Notes under the pieces: model-generated | Told to the model about the DNA's origin: nothing | The model's input: only the letters and a program-made list of their open reading frames with translations | The model's database searches: none | Shown: piece after piece, positions 1-11,577 of the stretch | Layout of the letters: every line of letters begins with the position of its first letter | Position numbering within the stretch: the stretch's first letter is position 1 | Origin: Welwitschia mirabilis | Lineage: Eukaryota > Gnetophyta > Gnetopsida > Welwitschiales | NCBI GenBank assembly: GCA_051453625.1 | Contig: JBOZIK010000001.1 | Location: 229,502,628-229,558,748, forward strand | Direction: 5' to 3' | DNA: 56,121 nucleotides | Made by a program: the position numbers and the translations under genes

Positions 1-68
1 TTCGAGGAAGCCATTTGATATGCAAACACACATCAAGAAGAAAAAGAAACCCTACTCTAGAGCAACCA
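1..68 (-). mobile_element. 5' leader of a copia element running off the left edge
   Basis: Read on the minus strand this lies just downstream of the PBS and LTR, so it is the untranslated leader before gag. It is too short to show a gag codon frame. The rest of the element lies outside the window. Confidence 0.6.
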
Positions 69-81
69 GGCTCTGATACCA
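69..81 (-). other. Primer binding site (initiator-Met tRNA type)
   Basis: On the minus strand this reads TGGTATCAGAGCC, which complements the 3' end of plant initiator methionine tRNA, the usual primer of Ty1/copia elements. It is two bases from the LTR end. This shows that the neighbouring LTR is a 5' LTR on the minus strand and not a solo LTR. Confidence 0.9.
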
Positions 82-83
82 AT

Positions 84-1081
84 TGTTAGGATCGTAAACA
101 CCCTAGAGTGGGGGTAAATAGGGTGTTAACTTGAAAAATAATACACTAATTAGATCAAATAAATACAGAATCAGGAACTTAAGAATGTACAAAAAAAGAC
201 CACAAACTTTACAGTGGTTTGCTCTCCAAGCCTACTCCACTCACAAGAGGCAGCATAAGCCTTCAAACTCTTGGTTCCTTTAATTAACAAATTACTTCAA
301 TACAACAACCCTTTGGCTAGGGCTACAATTACAAAGACTTCCTCTTCCTTGAGCAATCCATAGAATGATAGAAAGAAGCCTGATGATGTATAAGCCTAGA
401 AGCTCGGATTCATCAGCAAGAATTACAATCAGAGAGAATAGTATGCAAAAGTTCAGATTAGATCCGATTAGCAATGGAGTTCTGATTCAAATATACAATG
501 ATAGTAGTTTTCACAGTTTGATAACCATACAACAATTTTGAACTTGAATACATATAGGGTTTTTCATTAAGGAAAACCCTAAGGGCACCTTGTCTAGATT
601 AGAGTGCCATTACCTTCCAACTCATAGCCATTTGTGCTTTGAGGACTGTGCACAACGTTCATTTGAAATGATTTTTGTGCGGCAACAGATAGTTGACCAA
701 ACGTCCTAAGATAAAATGTCGAACGTCCCACTTTTAAAGATCCTTTTTGACAGGAAACTGAGACAGGGGTCGGACGTCCCGGTTAAGAGACTCGGACTTC
801 CCAATACAAAGTACAGATTACAGGTCCAAACGTTCCGGGTTGATGGGCAGACGTCCCAATACATTAAACCATGTACAGGTTCAGACGTCCCAGGTTAAGG
901 AGCTGGACATCCCATTACATTTGGCTGCATACAGGTTCGGACATCAAGGCAAAGGATGGACAATCCATCATGTTTAAAGCTTGGCTCAAGATATTTGATT
1001 TGCCTGTCAATATTCTTGAACTGAGTTTGAGTTCCAGGTTAGGTTCTATTGCTCATCATTGAAATGGATCTTTACTCAACA
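84..1081 (-). mobile_element. 5' LTR of a Sirevirus-like copia element (minus strand)
   Basis: The block runs from TGTTAGGATCG (reverse complement of the LTR end CGATCCTAACA) to a right end that is the reverse complement of the start of element A's LTRs (TGTTAAGTAAAGATCC; here TGTTGAGTAAAG). It is 998 bp, with TG...CA ends, and has the PBS at its inner side. A TATA-like TATATG lies near 551-557 on the minus strand, downstream of the palindrome array. It belongs to the same LTR subfamily as element A. The internal part lies to the left of the window. Confidence 0.9.
721..965. repeat. GGACGTCC palindrome array in the LTR
   Basis: Sites related to GGACGTCC start at 772, 794, 828, 849, 883, 905 and 939. 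The spacings are 22, 34, 21, 34, 22 and 34 bp, a composite period of about 56 bp. An outlier lies at 721. Mutated sites mostly change the central CpG. The array is on the U3 side of the TATA-like box. Confidence 0.85.
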
Positions 1082-3651
1082 AAATCTAGAAGATCTTAAA
1101 GTGGAAACTGGGGATATGCTTACCATTTGATCAGGATAATGAAGACACTAACTTCAGACACTATAAGTGCAAATCTTTGATAAGAGAAACAAATGGGACA
1201 AGATGAAACTTTGTAAGCTCAAATGATACATAGATCAATTATGTTTGAAAAGGAACTCACCAACACACATGTAGCCTAATAAGGGAAACAAACAAGATTG
1301 GTTGAGATTTCATGACACCTTAATCAATAGAAATCAAATACACATGGGTCACACATCAGAAAAGGAAGCAGCCTTAGGGAGAAATCAAAGGTAATGTTAA
1401 GATGCTGTATCCAAGTTCAAATAGGGCAGATTTCATCACAAAGTGTTATCGTTACATATGGGAAAGTGAGATCTTGATAAACCATCAAATATCTAATAGC
1501 AAGAAGGACATATCAAGAAGCAAAAAAATCAGATTCACTGAAATCAGCAAGGATTTTGATGAAATTAAAGGAAAAACTAGCAAGATTAAGCCAGTGGAAG
1601 ACGACTATTTCAAATTTGGGTCTAAAGACTACACAAATAGAGGTGACTTCAGTAATATGGAAGGTTTTTTTTTTTTTTTAAAAAAAGAAAACAAGGGGTC
1701 TTAGCTAGGGAAGAAAAATAAACCAAGTCATATCAAATAAGCTAATCAAAGAAAAAATGGAAGCACAATAGAAATGCAACAGCTATGCAAGTAGATAGAT
1801 AATACATTAGATAGTAAAGGTTTTGATAGAACTTCAATGTGGATTTAGGTACATAAAATAAAACGATGATCAAAGCAAACACTTTAGTTGCTGTTGTGGG
1901 CCCAAGGAAGAAAATGGTAAGGGATCAAATAACCTTGCATACAAGCATGTAACATTTCAAATAGGAACTGATAAATCTAGAGGGACAGCATCTGATATGG
2001 TTCTGCAACTGGATGTAATGTAGATAAATCCAAATCAAGCAGTGTTTATAAAGGAATGGCATTAACTACAGCTGAAGGTAAATAGTCTAGAGTAATGTAA
2101 AGGAGCTAATCTTGAGATGCAGTCAAGTATTTTCATCCATGAGACTAGACAGACCTTTCTAAGATCTATTTTCAGCAAAGCCCTAACAGAATTGCCAGTT
2201 GACCACTTTAATTTTTAGTTTATTTTAACATCTCCTTGAATTATGTCATCTCATAATATATTTCCCTATTTCTCAACCCTGCGGATGCACAAGCCATAGA
2301 GAGGTGTTTCTTGTTTGTCTTCAATAAAACTATTAAATTTAAATGTTATTTGTCCAGAGACATTATTTTATATTTTCTTATAAGTGGTTCAGCAACTTCC
2401 ATTTGAGTCACTGCTAGGTATTTGAGAAGTATAAAAGTTTTTCATTCTCATTGAGTTGCACACAAACTAACAGTTTCTCTGCAAGCATTTTTCTTGGTTC
2501 TGTTTGTTCATGACACACTGAATTCTAACTGCAGTAATTTATTAGTGAAAGCAACATAGACCCATCATTCCGCTAGCCATGCAACTCTTTCGATCTTGAC
2601 CCAGATTCTGTGTAGGAAGAGCCTATGCATTTATCTAGCATTAGGAACAGTGCTAAATTCCAAACCATATCCTCTCATAGGAATTAATGACTTATACCTC
2701 CTTGTGAATTATCCCTCCACAAGCTGGCCAAATCTTGATTAGGCAATAGTGTGAAATTCAATGAATACTACCTAAATAGGACAAAGTGCATGGCCTTTTC
2801 ACAAGACTGCAGATCTAAACAATAGCTTTATCTACCATCACTCAAACCTCAGTTTTTGATCTAGAATTACAGCCATTTCATATCAATTAAGAACCAATTT
2901 TAGGACTAATTAGGAAACACCTTTTAGGGTGTCATGTCTATTCCTTTTTCCCCTATCTAACCATTTCTCTTCTAGAGCATATTCAAATCCTGAAGCCAAT
3001 TCAAATCACTTGAAAAGAGCCCTATAGGATCTGTAAATCTTGTATCCCACATAATCTCAACAAATCAAATAACTGATTGAGCCAATACCATATCAATTCC
3101 AATTTTGCCTCCATGGGCCTTCACACCAAATTATTCCTTGCCTCCTAACTTCCTTTTATACCTATTTATCTTGAACAGACTTTTGGGTCTTGATAGAATC
3201 ATTAAATTTATTTTTTTCATGCAGGGTATCACCAATTTCAATCAGCAGTTGAGTTTAGCAGATACCTATGAGATGCACTTATTAAGGCACTTGTTCATTA
3301 TATTTTTGGACCTAAACTTACTAGATTAATTATAGATTTTGGCAGTACTGCAATGTAAGAGCTTTCTTCATTCTAAAAGCCATCACTTGAGGAAATTATG
3401 ATACGAAAGCATGTAGCAAAAGCACATCACAATGATTTGCTCTCTATAGAGAATCAACTGAGTAAAGTAGTAACGCAGATCAAGAGGGGGAAAACAAGGG
3501 AAATTACTGGAAAGGAGCATCAACAATGATCTTCAATTAAACAAGAATTAGGGTTACAAGCCCATACCAATGCTTCACGCTAGGTTTTCCAAAACAAACC
3601 CCTTTACAATTAAGATCAATCACTCCCTACTCAGACTTCCACAACATGACA
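1082..3651. other. No recognised gene (2.6 kb)
   Basis: This stretch is AT-rich. The longest open frame (1402-1704) is lysine- and serine-rich, ends in a homopolymer tract near 1665-1690 and resembles no family I know. Stops are dense in all frames elsewhere. It is probably old intergenic or unrecognised repeat DNA. Confidence 0.6.
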
Positions 3652-4021
3652 TGTTAGGTTGTGGAGCTAAATCTTGTAGTAGAATTTCTAAGTTATGTTG
3701 CAATGTTGTAAAGGAAGATTAGTCACTGGTTATACATTTACATATAAAGTGAGATTTATGAGTAAATTGAGGGTAAGATTTAGTGTCTATAAGCTTGGCT
3801 TGGGTTAAAACCTTAACCCTCTTCTTGCACATTGAATGGCAACCAGTTTATTTGCATGCCTTGCCAATAGAACTCTTCGTTCTGCCATGGATGTTTCCCT
3901 ATCCTCTTGAGAGTTTTACCACAGACATCTTGCATCTTGTGGCTCTTCTTATTTTCATTTTTTGTTATTCTATGCTTCACTCCTTTTGTTGTTGCACATA
4001 AACTTTATTTGTTTCTTAACA
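3652..4021 (+). repeat. 5' LTR of the short copia derivative
   Basis: It starts TGTTAGG and ends CTTAACA just before the degraded PBS. It is about 130 bp longer than the right LTR, so one copy has gained or lost sequence in its middle. Confidence 0.55.
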
Positions 4022-5468
4022 ATTAGTATTAGAGGGTACGGTTCAGACCCCTAGGTGTTAGCGACTACATGAACAAGGCCAAACTGCAAAGATTCAAAGA
4101 AAGTGGATCTAGGGTTTAATGGACCTACACATAGATTAGCACAGATCTCTAAGGAAATGCAGTGTGAACTTGGATGATTCAAAGCTTTGCCAAAAGTAGT
4201 GGCAAACTGTTTTTCTTTCCTTGCAAATTCTTCATCTGCTGGAATGGATACAAATATGGCAACTATTGAAAAGTGTGATGGGAAGCAAGCGTCTACAGAA
4301 AATGAAAATCACAGATCTATTATAGGAGAAACAATGAGACACTGCTCTTTCTGGCAAGACCTCATGTATATCCAGCAAGGAATGGTTGGAGATAGAGCAA
4401 CGAGCACTTGGCTTAGTCAGGAGGCACATCACTGATTCAATCTTGACTGTGTACCAAGGAAACAAAAAATAACTGGGCTATCGACAAAGATGGGCATCTG
4501 TTTCTAAGATCTAAATGCATGCAACAAGGTTTATCTTCACTAAAAACTTTATTGAATGTATATGGAACAATCTGAGAAATTGTCAGGTTTCTTGGCAAGA
4601 TTCAATGTTGGCATTGTATGATATAAGATTACAAGATTTCTAGTGATGAACACTCACTGGTCTTAAAAGGTGCCCTACCAAAATGTTAGGACAATGCAAT
4701 GATGGCAATTAGTATCAAGACCTTTACAACCATGGACTATGGTAATGTTATGAGTGTTCTCAAGATGGAGAAGTAACAACATTTTGAGAAAGGTTGAACT
4801 TAAGAAACAAAAAAGAGAGAACCAGTTTATTGGAAATACAAGGACATGCTTAAAGAAACCATCTAATGCCTACACAAGATTATGTTTCCTTCAACAAGGC
4901 CAAGCCTTCTACACAAGTAAACACTGTTGTGGTGTAGGATGGTCCTCTCATGCTTTGATGCTTCTTGAGTTGAGTCTCGGTGTATTCTCTTTACACCATA
5001 ACATATTACAAGTAAGAGATGTACATTATTTTGCTATTTACTTTGCTGCAATTCTCAGTAGATAGAAGTTTATAAGTTAATGTAGAAGTTCATAGAAACT
5101 AAACACATCAAACTTTTCTTAAATAGTGTTGAGATCACATTAGGTTTGTTCCTGTAGCTTGATGCAAGATGTTGGAAGGATTTTGGAAGGTCCTTGCTCT
5201 TGTACCTAAAAGAAACATGTGGTGAAAACCTTCCAATTTGTTATGATTGCAACTTTACTCTTCTCTGCCATGATCAACTATGGTTTAGTCAGCATGGGCA
5301 TGGATGCTTTAGTCTTGCTTATGAATGTTTTAGTCAAAGGTACCATGCTAGTGAGATGTCATGCAACATTGGAGGCAACCTAATAACATCCTTGAATGCT
5401 GGAGATTAGATCGACATTCCAACTGCCTTGCATGTATGGAGAAGGCAGATTTGTCTTCGATGGAAGAT
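4022..5468 (+). pseudogene. Degenerate copia gag
   Basis: Reading through frame breaks near 4520-4610 gives a stretch ending in KLFNMYMEQSEKLSGFLARFN, which matches the usual copia Gag pattern (a 'LFN..M.E...L..FL..FN' run in UBN2-type Gag domains). Further short pieces follow up to about 4900. No protease, integrase or RT motif is seen. Frames are broken throughout and no product is expected. Confidence 0.5.
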
Positions 5469-5706
5469 TGTTAAAAGTGTGAAGCCAAATGTTGCATAAG
5501 GATGTCATGATGTAATGTTGTGAAGGGAAGTTGGCCCTTGGTAGTCCATTCACATATTGTAATTAAAAGTTAAAATATATAGCAGGATTTATGAGTATAT
5601 TGTGGGTGAGATTAACTTGGCTGGTGGCTCTGCTTGTTTTTGTCTTTTTCCTTTATGCTTCTCTGATTTTATTGACGCTATGAATCAACCTTGATTTTCT
5701 GTAACA
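5469..5706 (+). repeat. 3' LTR of the short copia derivative
   Basis: It starts TGTTAAAAGTGTGAAGCC, similar to the left LTR, and shares its middle block. The end is ambiguous because the next element's LTR may begin at 5700 (TGTAACAACCC). Confidence 0.5.
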
Positions 5707-6593
5707 ACCCAAAGCATGATTATATAGATAGGATTGCAAACCCTAGAAAACCTAAGACTTATTTCTCACATATGCCCTTAAATGTGTTTTAAAATATAAC
5801 ACCCTACCAAGCCAAAGTGACTTTCTTAAAAGCTCACTTTTAGAACATCCAAGGTCTTGCGGCTATTAAAATATATGGAATAAAAGCCCTAACGCTATTT
5901 AAAGGGCTTGGATCCTTGCATACTACATANNNNNNNNNNNNNNNNNNNNNNNNNNNNNNNNNNNNNNNNNNNNNNNNNNNNNNNNNNNNNNNNNNNNNNN
6001 NNNNNNNNNNNNNNNNNNNNNNNNNNNNNNNNNNNNNNNNNNNNNNNNNNNNNNNNNNNNNNNNNNNNNNNNNNNNNNNNNNNNNNNNNNNNNNNNNNNN
6101 NNNNNNNNNNNNNNNNNNNNNNNNNNNNNNNNNNNNNNNNNNNNNNNNNNNNNNNNNNNNNNNNNNNNNNNNNNNNNNNNNNNNNNNNNNNNNNNNNNNN
6201 NNNNNNNNNNNNNNNNNNNNNNNNNNNNNNNNNNNNNNNNNNNNNNNNNNNNNNNNNNNNNNNNNNNNNNNNNNNNNNNNNNNNNNNNNNNNNNNNNNNN
6301 NNNNNNNNNNNNNNNNNNNNNNNNNNNNNNNNNNNNNNNNNNNNNNNNNNNNNNNNNNNNNNNNNNNNNNNNNNNNNNNNNNNNNNNNNNNNNNNNNNNN
6401 NNNNNNNNNNNNNNNNNNNNNNNNNNNNNNNNNNNNNNNGGTGGCACGTGCCCTGATGTATTTTAAAACAAAACAGTTAACAACCTAAAGTGTCTTGGTT
6501 AAAACTGCACTTTTACAACATGAGAGGTGTTAACAACTTTAAAACAAATAACAAGGACATAAAATATAAACTTGGTTTCACCAATCTTGAACA
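5700..6593 (-). repeat. Probable LTR of an older minus-strand element, interrupted by a gap
   Basis: The right end on the minus strand is TGTTCAAGATTGG, directly preceded by the purine tract GTCTTAAGGGGGAAGGT, as expected for the 3' LTR of a minus-strand element. The left end TGTAACAACCC would be the LTR's 3' end (…GGGTTGTTACA). Most of the middle is N, so the pairing of the two ends is inferred. Confidence 0.4.
5930..6439. other. Assembly gap (510 N)
   Basis: Run of N. Open frames spanning it have no meaning. Confidence 1.
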
Positions 6594-7147
6594 ACCTTCC
6601 CCCTTAAGACACATCTACATTACTCACCACAACAGAATGATGAAAATCCACATCATAAAACTTCATAACACTAAAATTCCCTACCTGTTGCTAACAAATA
6701 TAGACCAACGCATGCACAAGGACAACCATAGTGCACATGATCATGTGGGAAGCATCTCCACACATCAAACAGTACCAGACTTCCTTAAACCAAGAAACCC
6801 ATCAGACAACATCAATCTACCAACATCATTCTACAAACACCTATACATGTGGTCTTGTAAATTATCCACAAATCCAAGACACATAGCACAAAAACAATAC
6901 CAACATTATGAACACACAAACAAGAAACTCATATAACTCTGCTTCTTGTTAATCATGGTCTTAAGCCATAACCCGACTCAAAAACATCAAAGCACAATAA
7001 ATTTCCTCTGCAAACCCAACTTGTCTGAACAATTCAACTTGTGAGGTCACATCAAAATAGAACCCATAAGGTGCACAAGTGATTCCAACTCAAACCCACC
7101 ACTATGTTATCCCATAAGAGCAATGAACTCAAAAATGGCATAGTCTT
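6594..7147 (-). mobile_element. 3' non-coding tail of the older minus-strand element, broken by element A
   Basis: It begins with a polypurine tract (minus strand AAGGGGGAAGG) next to the probable LTR and shows no conserved coding domain. An open frame at 6490-6936 on the plus strand has a His/Asn-rich, low-complexity translation and is not credible. The stretch ends in GTCTT, the left target-site duplication of element A, and the same DNA resumes at 16306. Confidence 0.45.
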
Positions 7148-8289
7148 TGTTAAGTAAAGATCCATTTCAATGATGAGCAATAGAACCTAACCAGGAACAC
7201 AGATTCAGTTCAAGAATATTGTCAAGTGAGTCAAATATCTCAAGCCAAGCATTAAAAACGATGGGACGACATTCCTTTAACTAGGATGTCCGAACTTGTA
7301 TGCAGCAAAATGTATTAGGACATCCAGCCCCTAAATCCGGGACGTCCGAACCTGTACATGGATAAATATATTGGGACGTCCACCCATCAACCTGGGACGT
7401 CTGGGCCTGTAATCTGTATTTTGTACTGGGACATTCCGACCCCTATCTCAGTTTTCTCTCATAGAAGATCTTTGAAAGTGGGACATCTGACATTTTCTCT
7501 TGGGACGCCTAGTCAACNNNNNNNNNNNNNNNNNNNNNNNNNNNNNNNNNNNNNNNNNNNNNNNNNNNNNNNNNNNNNNNNNNNNNNNNNNNNNNNNNNN
7601 NNNNNNNNNNNNNNNNNNNNNNNNNNNNNNNNNNNNNNNNNNNNNNNNNNNNNNNNNNNNNNNNNNNNNNNNNNNNNNNNNNNNNNNNNNNNNNNNNNNN
7701 NNNNNNNNNNNNNNNNNNNNNNNNNNNNNNNNNNNNNNNNNNNNNNNNNNNNNNNNNNNNNNNNNNNNNNNNNNNNNNNNNNNNNNNNNNNNNNNNNNNN
7801 NNNNNNNNNNNNNNNNNNNNNNNNNNNNNNNNNNNNNNNNNNNNNNNNNNNNNNNNNNNNNNNNNNNNNNNNNNNNNNNNNNNNNNNNNNNNNNNNNNNN
7901 NNNNNNNNNNNNNNNNNNNNNNNNNNNNNNNNNNNNNNNNNNNNNNNNNNNNNNNNNNNNNNNNNNNNNNNNNNNNNNNNNNNNNNNNNNNNNNNNNNNN
8001 NNNNNNNNNNNNNNNNNNNNNNNNNNNNNNNNNNNNNNNNNNNNNNNNNNNNNNNNNNNNNNNNNNNNNNNNNNNNNNNNNNNNNNNNNNNNNNNNNNNN
8101 NNNNNNNNNNNNNNNNNNNNNNNNNNNNNNNNNNNNNNNNNNNNNNNNNNNNNNNNNNNNNNNNNNNNNNNNNNNNNNNNNNNNNNNNNNNNNNNNNNNN
8201 NNNNNNNNNNNNNNNNNNNNNNNNNNNNNNNNNNNNNNNNNNNNNNNNNNNNNNNNNNNNNNNNNNNNNNNNNNNNNNNNNNNNNNNNN
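7148..8289 (+). repeat. Element A 5' LTR and leader (end lost in a gap)
   Basis: Only the first 370 bp are readable and match the 3' LTR with scattered substitutions plus one loss of about 23 bp near 7445. By comparison with the 1003-bp 3' LTR, the LTR end and PBS should lie near 8150, inside the N run at 7518-8289. Confidence 0.85.
7264..7510. repeat. Palindrome array in the element A 5' LTR
   Basis: GGACGTCC-type sites start at 7264, 7284, 7318, 7340, 7374, 7395, 7439, 7481 and 7503. The spacings are 20, 34, 22, 34, 21, 44, 42 and 22 bp. The 44/42 irregularity is where this LTR has lost one site relative to the 3' LTR. Confidence 0.85.
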
Positions 8290-9982
8290 AGATGGCAATC
8301 TTCATGCACTCCTTGGATTGTGAGATATGGAAGATGGTTAAGCTTGGTTGTGTTGCTCCCACAAATGTGGCCAGTGATAAAACCATTCCAAAACCAAGAA
8401 GTGAATGGGATCAGGATGACAGAAAGACTACTTAAATGAATGCTAAGGCCCTGAATACATTGATTTGTGCTTTATCTTCAGAAGAGTACAACAGAGTGGT
8501 GCAATGCACAACAAAACCAGGAAATATGGGAGATCTTAAGAGTTGTACATCAACAGACAAATGTTGNNNNNNNNNNNNNNNNNNNNNNNNNNNNNNNNNN
8601 NNNNNNNNNNNNNNNNNNNNNNNNNNNNNNNNNNNNNNNNNNNNNNNNNNNNNNNNNNNNNNNNNNTTGTACATCAACAGACAAATGTTGTAAAAAATGC
8701 CAAGCTGCAAATGTTGCCTACTCAGTTTGAAAACATAAGGATAGAAGATTCAGAAACAGTGTCAGACTACACCTCCGAAATAAATGACATTGTGAATGGC
8801 ATGTGGGGATTGGGAGAAGTCGTACCTCAGAAACAAGCTGTAAAGAAGATTCTCAGAAGTCTCACCAAGAAATTCAGACCCAAGATCACTGCCATTGAGG
8901 AGAGTAAGGATATCGATCTCATCAAAGTTGAAGAACTCAAAGGATCACTCATGGCATATGAGGCTTAGCTACAGACAGAAGGTGATCACCCGAAAAGGAG
9001 ACACATAGCCCTTAAAGTAGAATCAGATGCAGATGAAGACTCTCAATCAAGTGAGGACCCAGAAGATAACGACTTAGCTCTCCTGGCAAGAAACTTCAAA
9101 ACGTTCCTCAAGAAAAAGGGAAGAAGACCTTCTTGGCACCCCTTCAAATGAGGTATGGACAAAGGTAAGAATCCATCTAGTTCTATTCAAGGTTACGAAT
9201 GCAAAGGGCTTGGTCACATTGCTTCAGAATGCGCAAACAAACGAAAAGACAAGCCTTACAAATCAAAAGGCAAGAAAGCCTTAAAAGCTACTTGGAATGA
9301 GGACGGTCCTAGTTCTCCCTCAAGCAATGAAGTGGGTTGCATTAATTTCGGTCTTATCTCCTTAGCAGAAGAAGTAAGTAATTCTGTTGATTTAGACTCC
9401 TCCATTGATTTATCCGAGGTATGTAATTATGAGAGTGATGATGATAATGATGATTTATCTAAAGCCTATGAGAAATTATATCATATTAGTTTAGATCTTG
9501 GAAAGAAAAATCTTTGTCTTAAAAAACAAGTTGGCGATCTGGAAGGAAAACTAAAAGAGGCTTCCCTACAGATAGAAACTCTTCAGAAAGATCTAGCTCA
9601 AGCACAAGGAACAACTAAACGACTTGCTAATGGGAAGGATAATCTGAATCATCTGTTAGGATTAGGAAGAAGACCAAATGACAGATCGGGTATTGGATCC
9701 AATTTTGGTATGTTGCATCCTCAAAAGTTTTTTTGTTCAAGTGTTAAATATCGCTCCTTTGGTATCTCTAGTTTACCATGTCATTTCTGTCAAGAATATG
9801 GTCATATCCAGTACTTATATCCTTATAGAAAATCTCAGTATTTTGGCTACAATTATAATTTCAAGTCTCAAAGTGAGTCTAGAACTTTAGAAAGAAAGTC
9901 GGTCATCAAGAAGAGTAGTTGGAAATGGGTTTGGAAGGAAGCCACCAAGTCTCTCTTTGCTCATGCGACATTTAAAGTGTAA
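8290..9982 (+). pseudogene. Element A gag
   Basis: The visible part starts after the gap at a conserved KMAIF-type position of the Gag N-terminal domain and continues through AKALNTLICALSSEEYNRV and a MWGLGE segment. An acidic, Ser-rich linker leads to a zinc knuckle near 9199-9240. That knuckle reads GYECKGLGHIASEC, so the first cysteine of the CX2CX4HX4C is glycine. A predicted helical stretch follows (9490-9640), then a second knuckle-like motif near 9778 (CHFCQEYGHIQYLY) whose last cysteine is lost. Stops interrupt the frame near 8434 and 8966. A 100-N gap at 8567-8666 is flanked by duplicated sequence and may hide less damage than it appears to. Confidence 0.85.
8567..8666. other. Assembly gap (100 N) with duplicated flanks
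   Basis: The 24 bases before and after the gap are identical (TTGTACATCAAC...). This suggests overlapping contig ends joined with a default 100-N spacer. Confidence 0.9.
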
Positions 9983-10529
9983 GAAACTACAAAATAGTAT
10001 CTTGACAGTGGATGCTCTCGTCAAATGACTGGCGACAAAAGCTTGTTAGCAGCCTTCCAAGACTATAACGATGGAGAAGTAACCTTTGGAGATAATAGCA
10101 AAGGTCACATTGTTGGTAAGGGATCCATTGCTGCAAATGAATTTCACCCTGAAATTCATGACGTTTATTTAGTTAATGGTTTAAAGCACAATCTTTTGAG
10201 TGTTTCTCAAATTTGTAATAGAGGAAACATCATGTCCTTTTATAAAGATAAATGTGTTGTTAAAAATGCTTTTACTAACAGTGTTGTTTCAACTAGCAAT
10301 AGATCAAAGTGCATGTATGTTATTGGCAGTCAAGACAAAAATAGGGAAGGGTGTTTTGTTGCCCAAGAAAATGAGGCCGACATTTGACATAGAAGGCTTG
10401 GTCACATGAATCTCAAAGACCTAAAGACAATTTCATCCAAAGAAATTATGGCTGGAATTCCCAAACTTAATGTGCAATAAGCAAGAATGTGTGAATCATG
10501 CATGAAAGGTAAACAGTCCAAATTAAGCT

Positions 10530-10629
10530 NNNNNNNNNNNNNNNNNNNNNNNNNNNNNNNNNNNNNNNNNNNNNNNNNNNNNNNNNNNNNNNNNNNNNNN
10601 NNNNNNNNNNNNNNNNNNNNNNNNNNNNN
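10530..10629. other. Assembly gap (100 N) with duplicated flanks
   Basis: AGTCCAAATTAAGCT occurs on both sides, again an unmerged contig overlap. Confidence 0.9.
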
Positions 10630-11477
10630 AGTCCAAATTAAGCTTCAAGTCTAAACCAAGTATTTCTACAAACCGACCTCTTGATCTTATTCATATGGAC
10701 TTGGTTGGGCCAACTCAATCAAGGAGTTTAAGAGGTAAGAACTATTTTCTAGTTATGGTGGATGATTTCTCTCGCTTCTGTTGGGTCTCATTCCAATCTA
10801 GTAAGGATGAGACATTTGATCTATTTGTCAAAGTTTGCAGGAAAATACAGAATGAGAAAGGGTACACCATCAAACAAATTCGATCTGACCATGGTGGTGA
10901 ATTTGAAAATGAAAATTTTGAGAAGTTCTGTGACACAAATGGAATACAACATCAGTTTTCAACACCAAAAACTCCTCAACAAAATGGAGTTGCTAAATGA
11001 AAGAACAGAGTGCTTCTTGAGATGGCTCCAACTATGCTAAATGAGTTTGACTTGCCTCATCATTTTTGGGCTGAGGCTATAAACACTGCAAGTTATGTGA
11101 GTAACAAAGTCTTCTTAAGAATAGGTACGATAAAGACAGCATACGAACTATGGCATGGTAAGAAACCAAATGTAAATTACTTTAGAGTATTTAGTAGTAA
11201 ATGCTCTATTCTCAAAAACAAAATCTCATATAGGCAAATTTAAATCAAAAACATATGATGGTATCTTTCTTGGTTATTCTATTTCAACCAAAGCATATAA
11301 AGTATTCAATAAAACCTCTCGTAAGGTTGAGGAAACTGTTCATATTAAGATTGATGAATCTAAACCAAGTAGTGCAAAGACAGATAGAAGTGATGACAGC
11401 TTAAGCAGTCCTTCAACTTCACAAGTCAGCAGCAGATCCACTACTCCCTCTCAGATTGGTTCCTGACAAGACAGTCA

Positions 11478-11577
11478 NNNNNNNNNNNNNNNNNNNNNNN
11501 NNNNNNNNNNNNNNNNNNNNNNNNNNNNNNNNNNNNNNNNNNNNNNNNNNNNNNNNNNNNNNNNNNNNNNNNNNNNN
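11478..11577. other. Assembly gap (100 N) with an 80-bp duplicated flank
   Basis: About 80 bp ending GACAAGACAGTCA before the gap reappears after it with a few mismatches (for example AGCAGTCC versus AGCATTCC). The repeat falls in the integrase C-terminal linker. It is likely two unmerged haplotype or contig ends and not a real tandem duplication. Confidence 0.85.

Larger units (their letters stand above)
3652..5706 (+). mobile_element. Short non-autonomous copia derivative with gag remnant only
   Basis: Two related ends bracket about 1.4 kb. The left copy starts TGTTAGGTTGTGGAGC and the right copy TGTTAAAAGTGTGAAGCC. Both then carry a shared block ending in AGGATTTATGAGTA-like sequence and a T-rich stretch before an ACA end. 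Directly after the left LTR lies TTAGTATTAGAG, a mutated initiator-Met PBS. Only degraded gag is present between the LTRs, with no protease, integrase or RT. At about 2 kb it resembles a gag-only or LARD-like derivative. I could not find a matching target-site duplication, so the exact right boundary is uncertain. Confidence 0.6.

Noticed and set aside
69-81. tRNA gene fragment
   Set aside because: The match is only the 3'-end complement used as a PBS next to an LTR. No cloverleaf or A/B boxes follow, and the same holds at 28727, 39248 and 22858.
1402-1704. 100-codon open frame
   Set aside because: No family resemblance, ends in a homopolymer tract, no promoter or splice context.
5908-6488. 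Open frames of 170-190 codons
   Set aside because: They are made almost entirely of N and have no meaning. The same holds for frames across 7518-8289, 8567-8666, 11478-11577 and 45597-45696.
6490-6936. 148-codon open frame on the plus strand
   Set aside because: His/Asn/Lys-rich, no domain, and on the opposite strand to the tail of an older element next to its LTR.
9155-9982. Host zinc-knuckle protein gene
   Set aside because: It lies in frame order inside element A between the Gag N-terminal domain and the protease, and matches gag of elements B and C.
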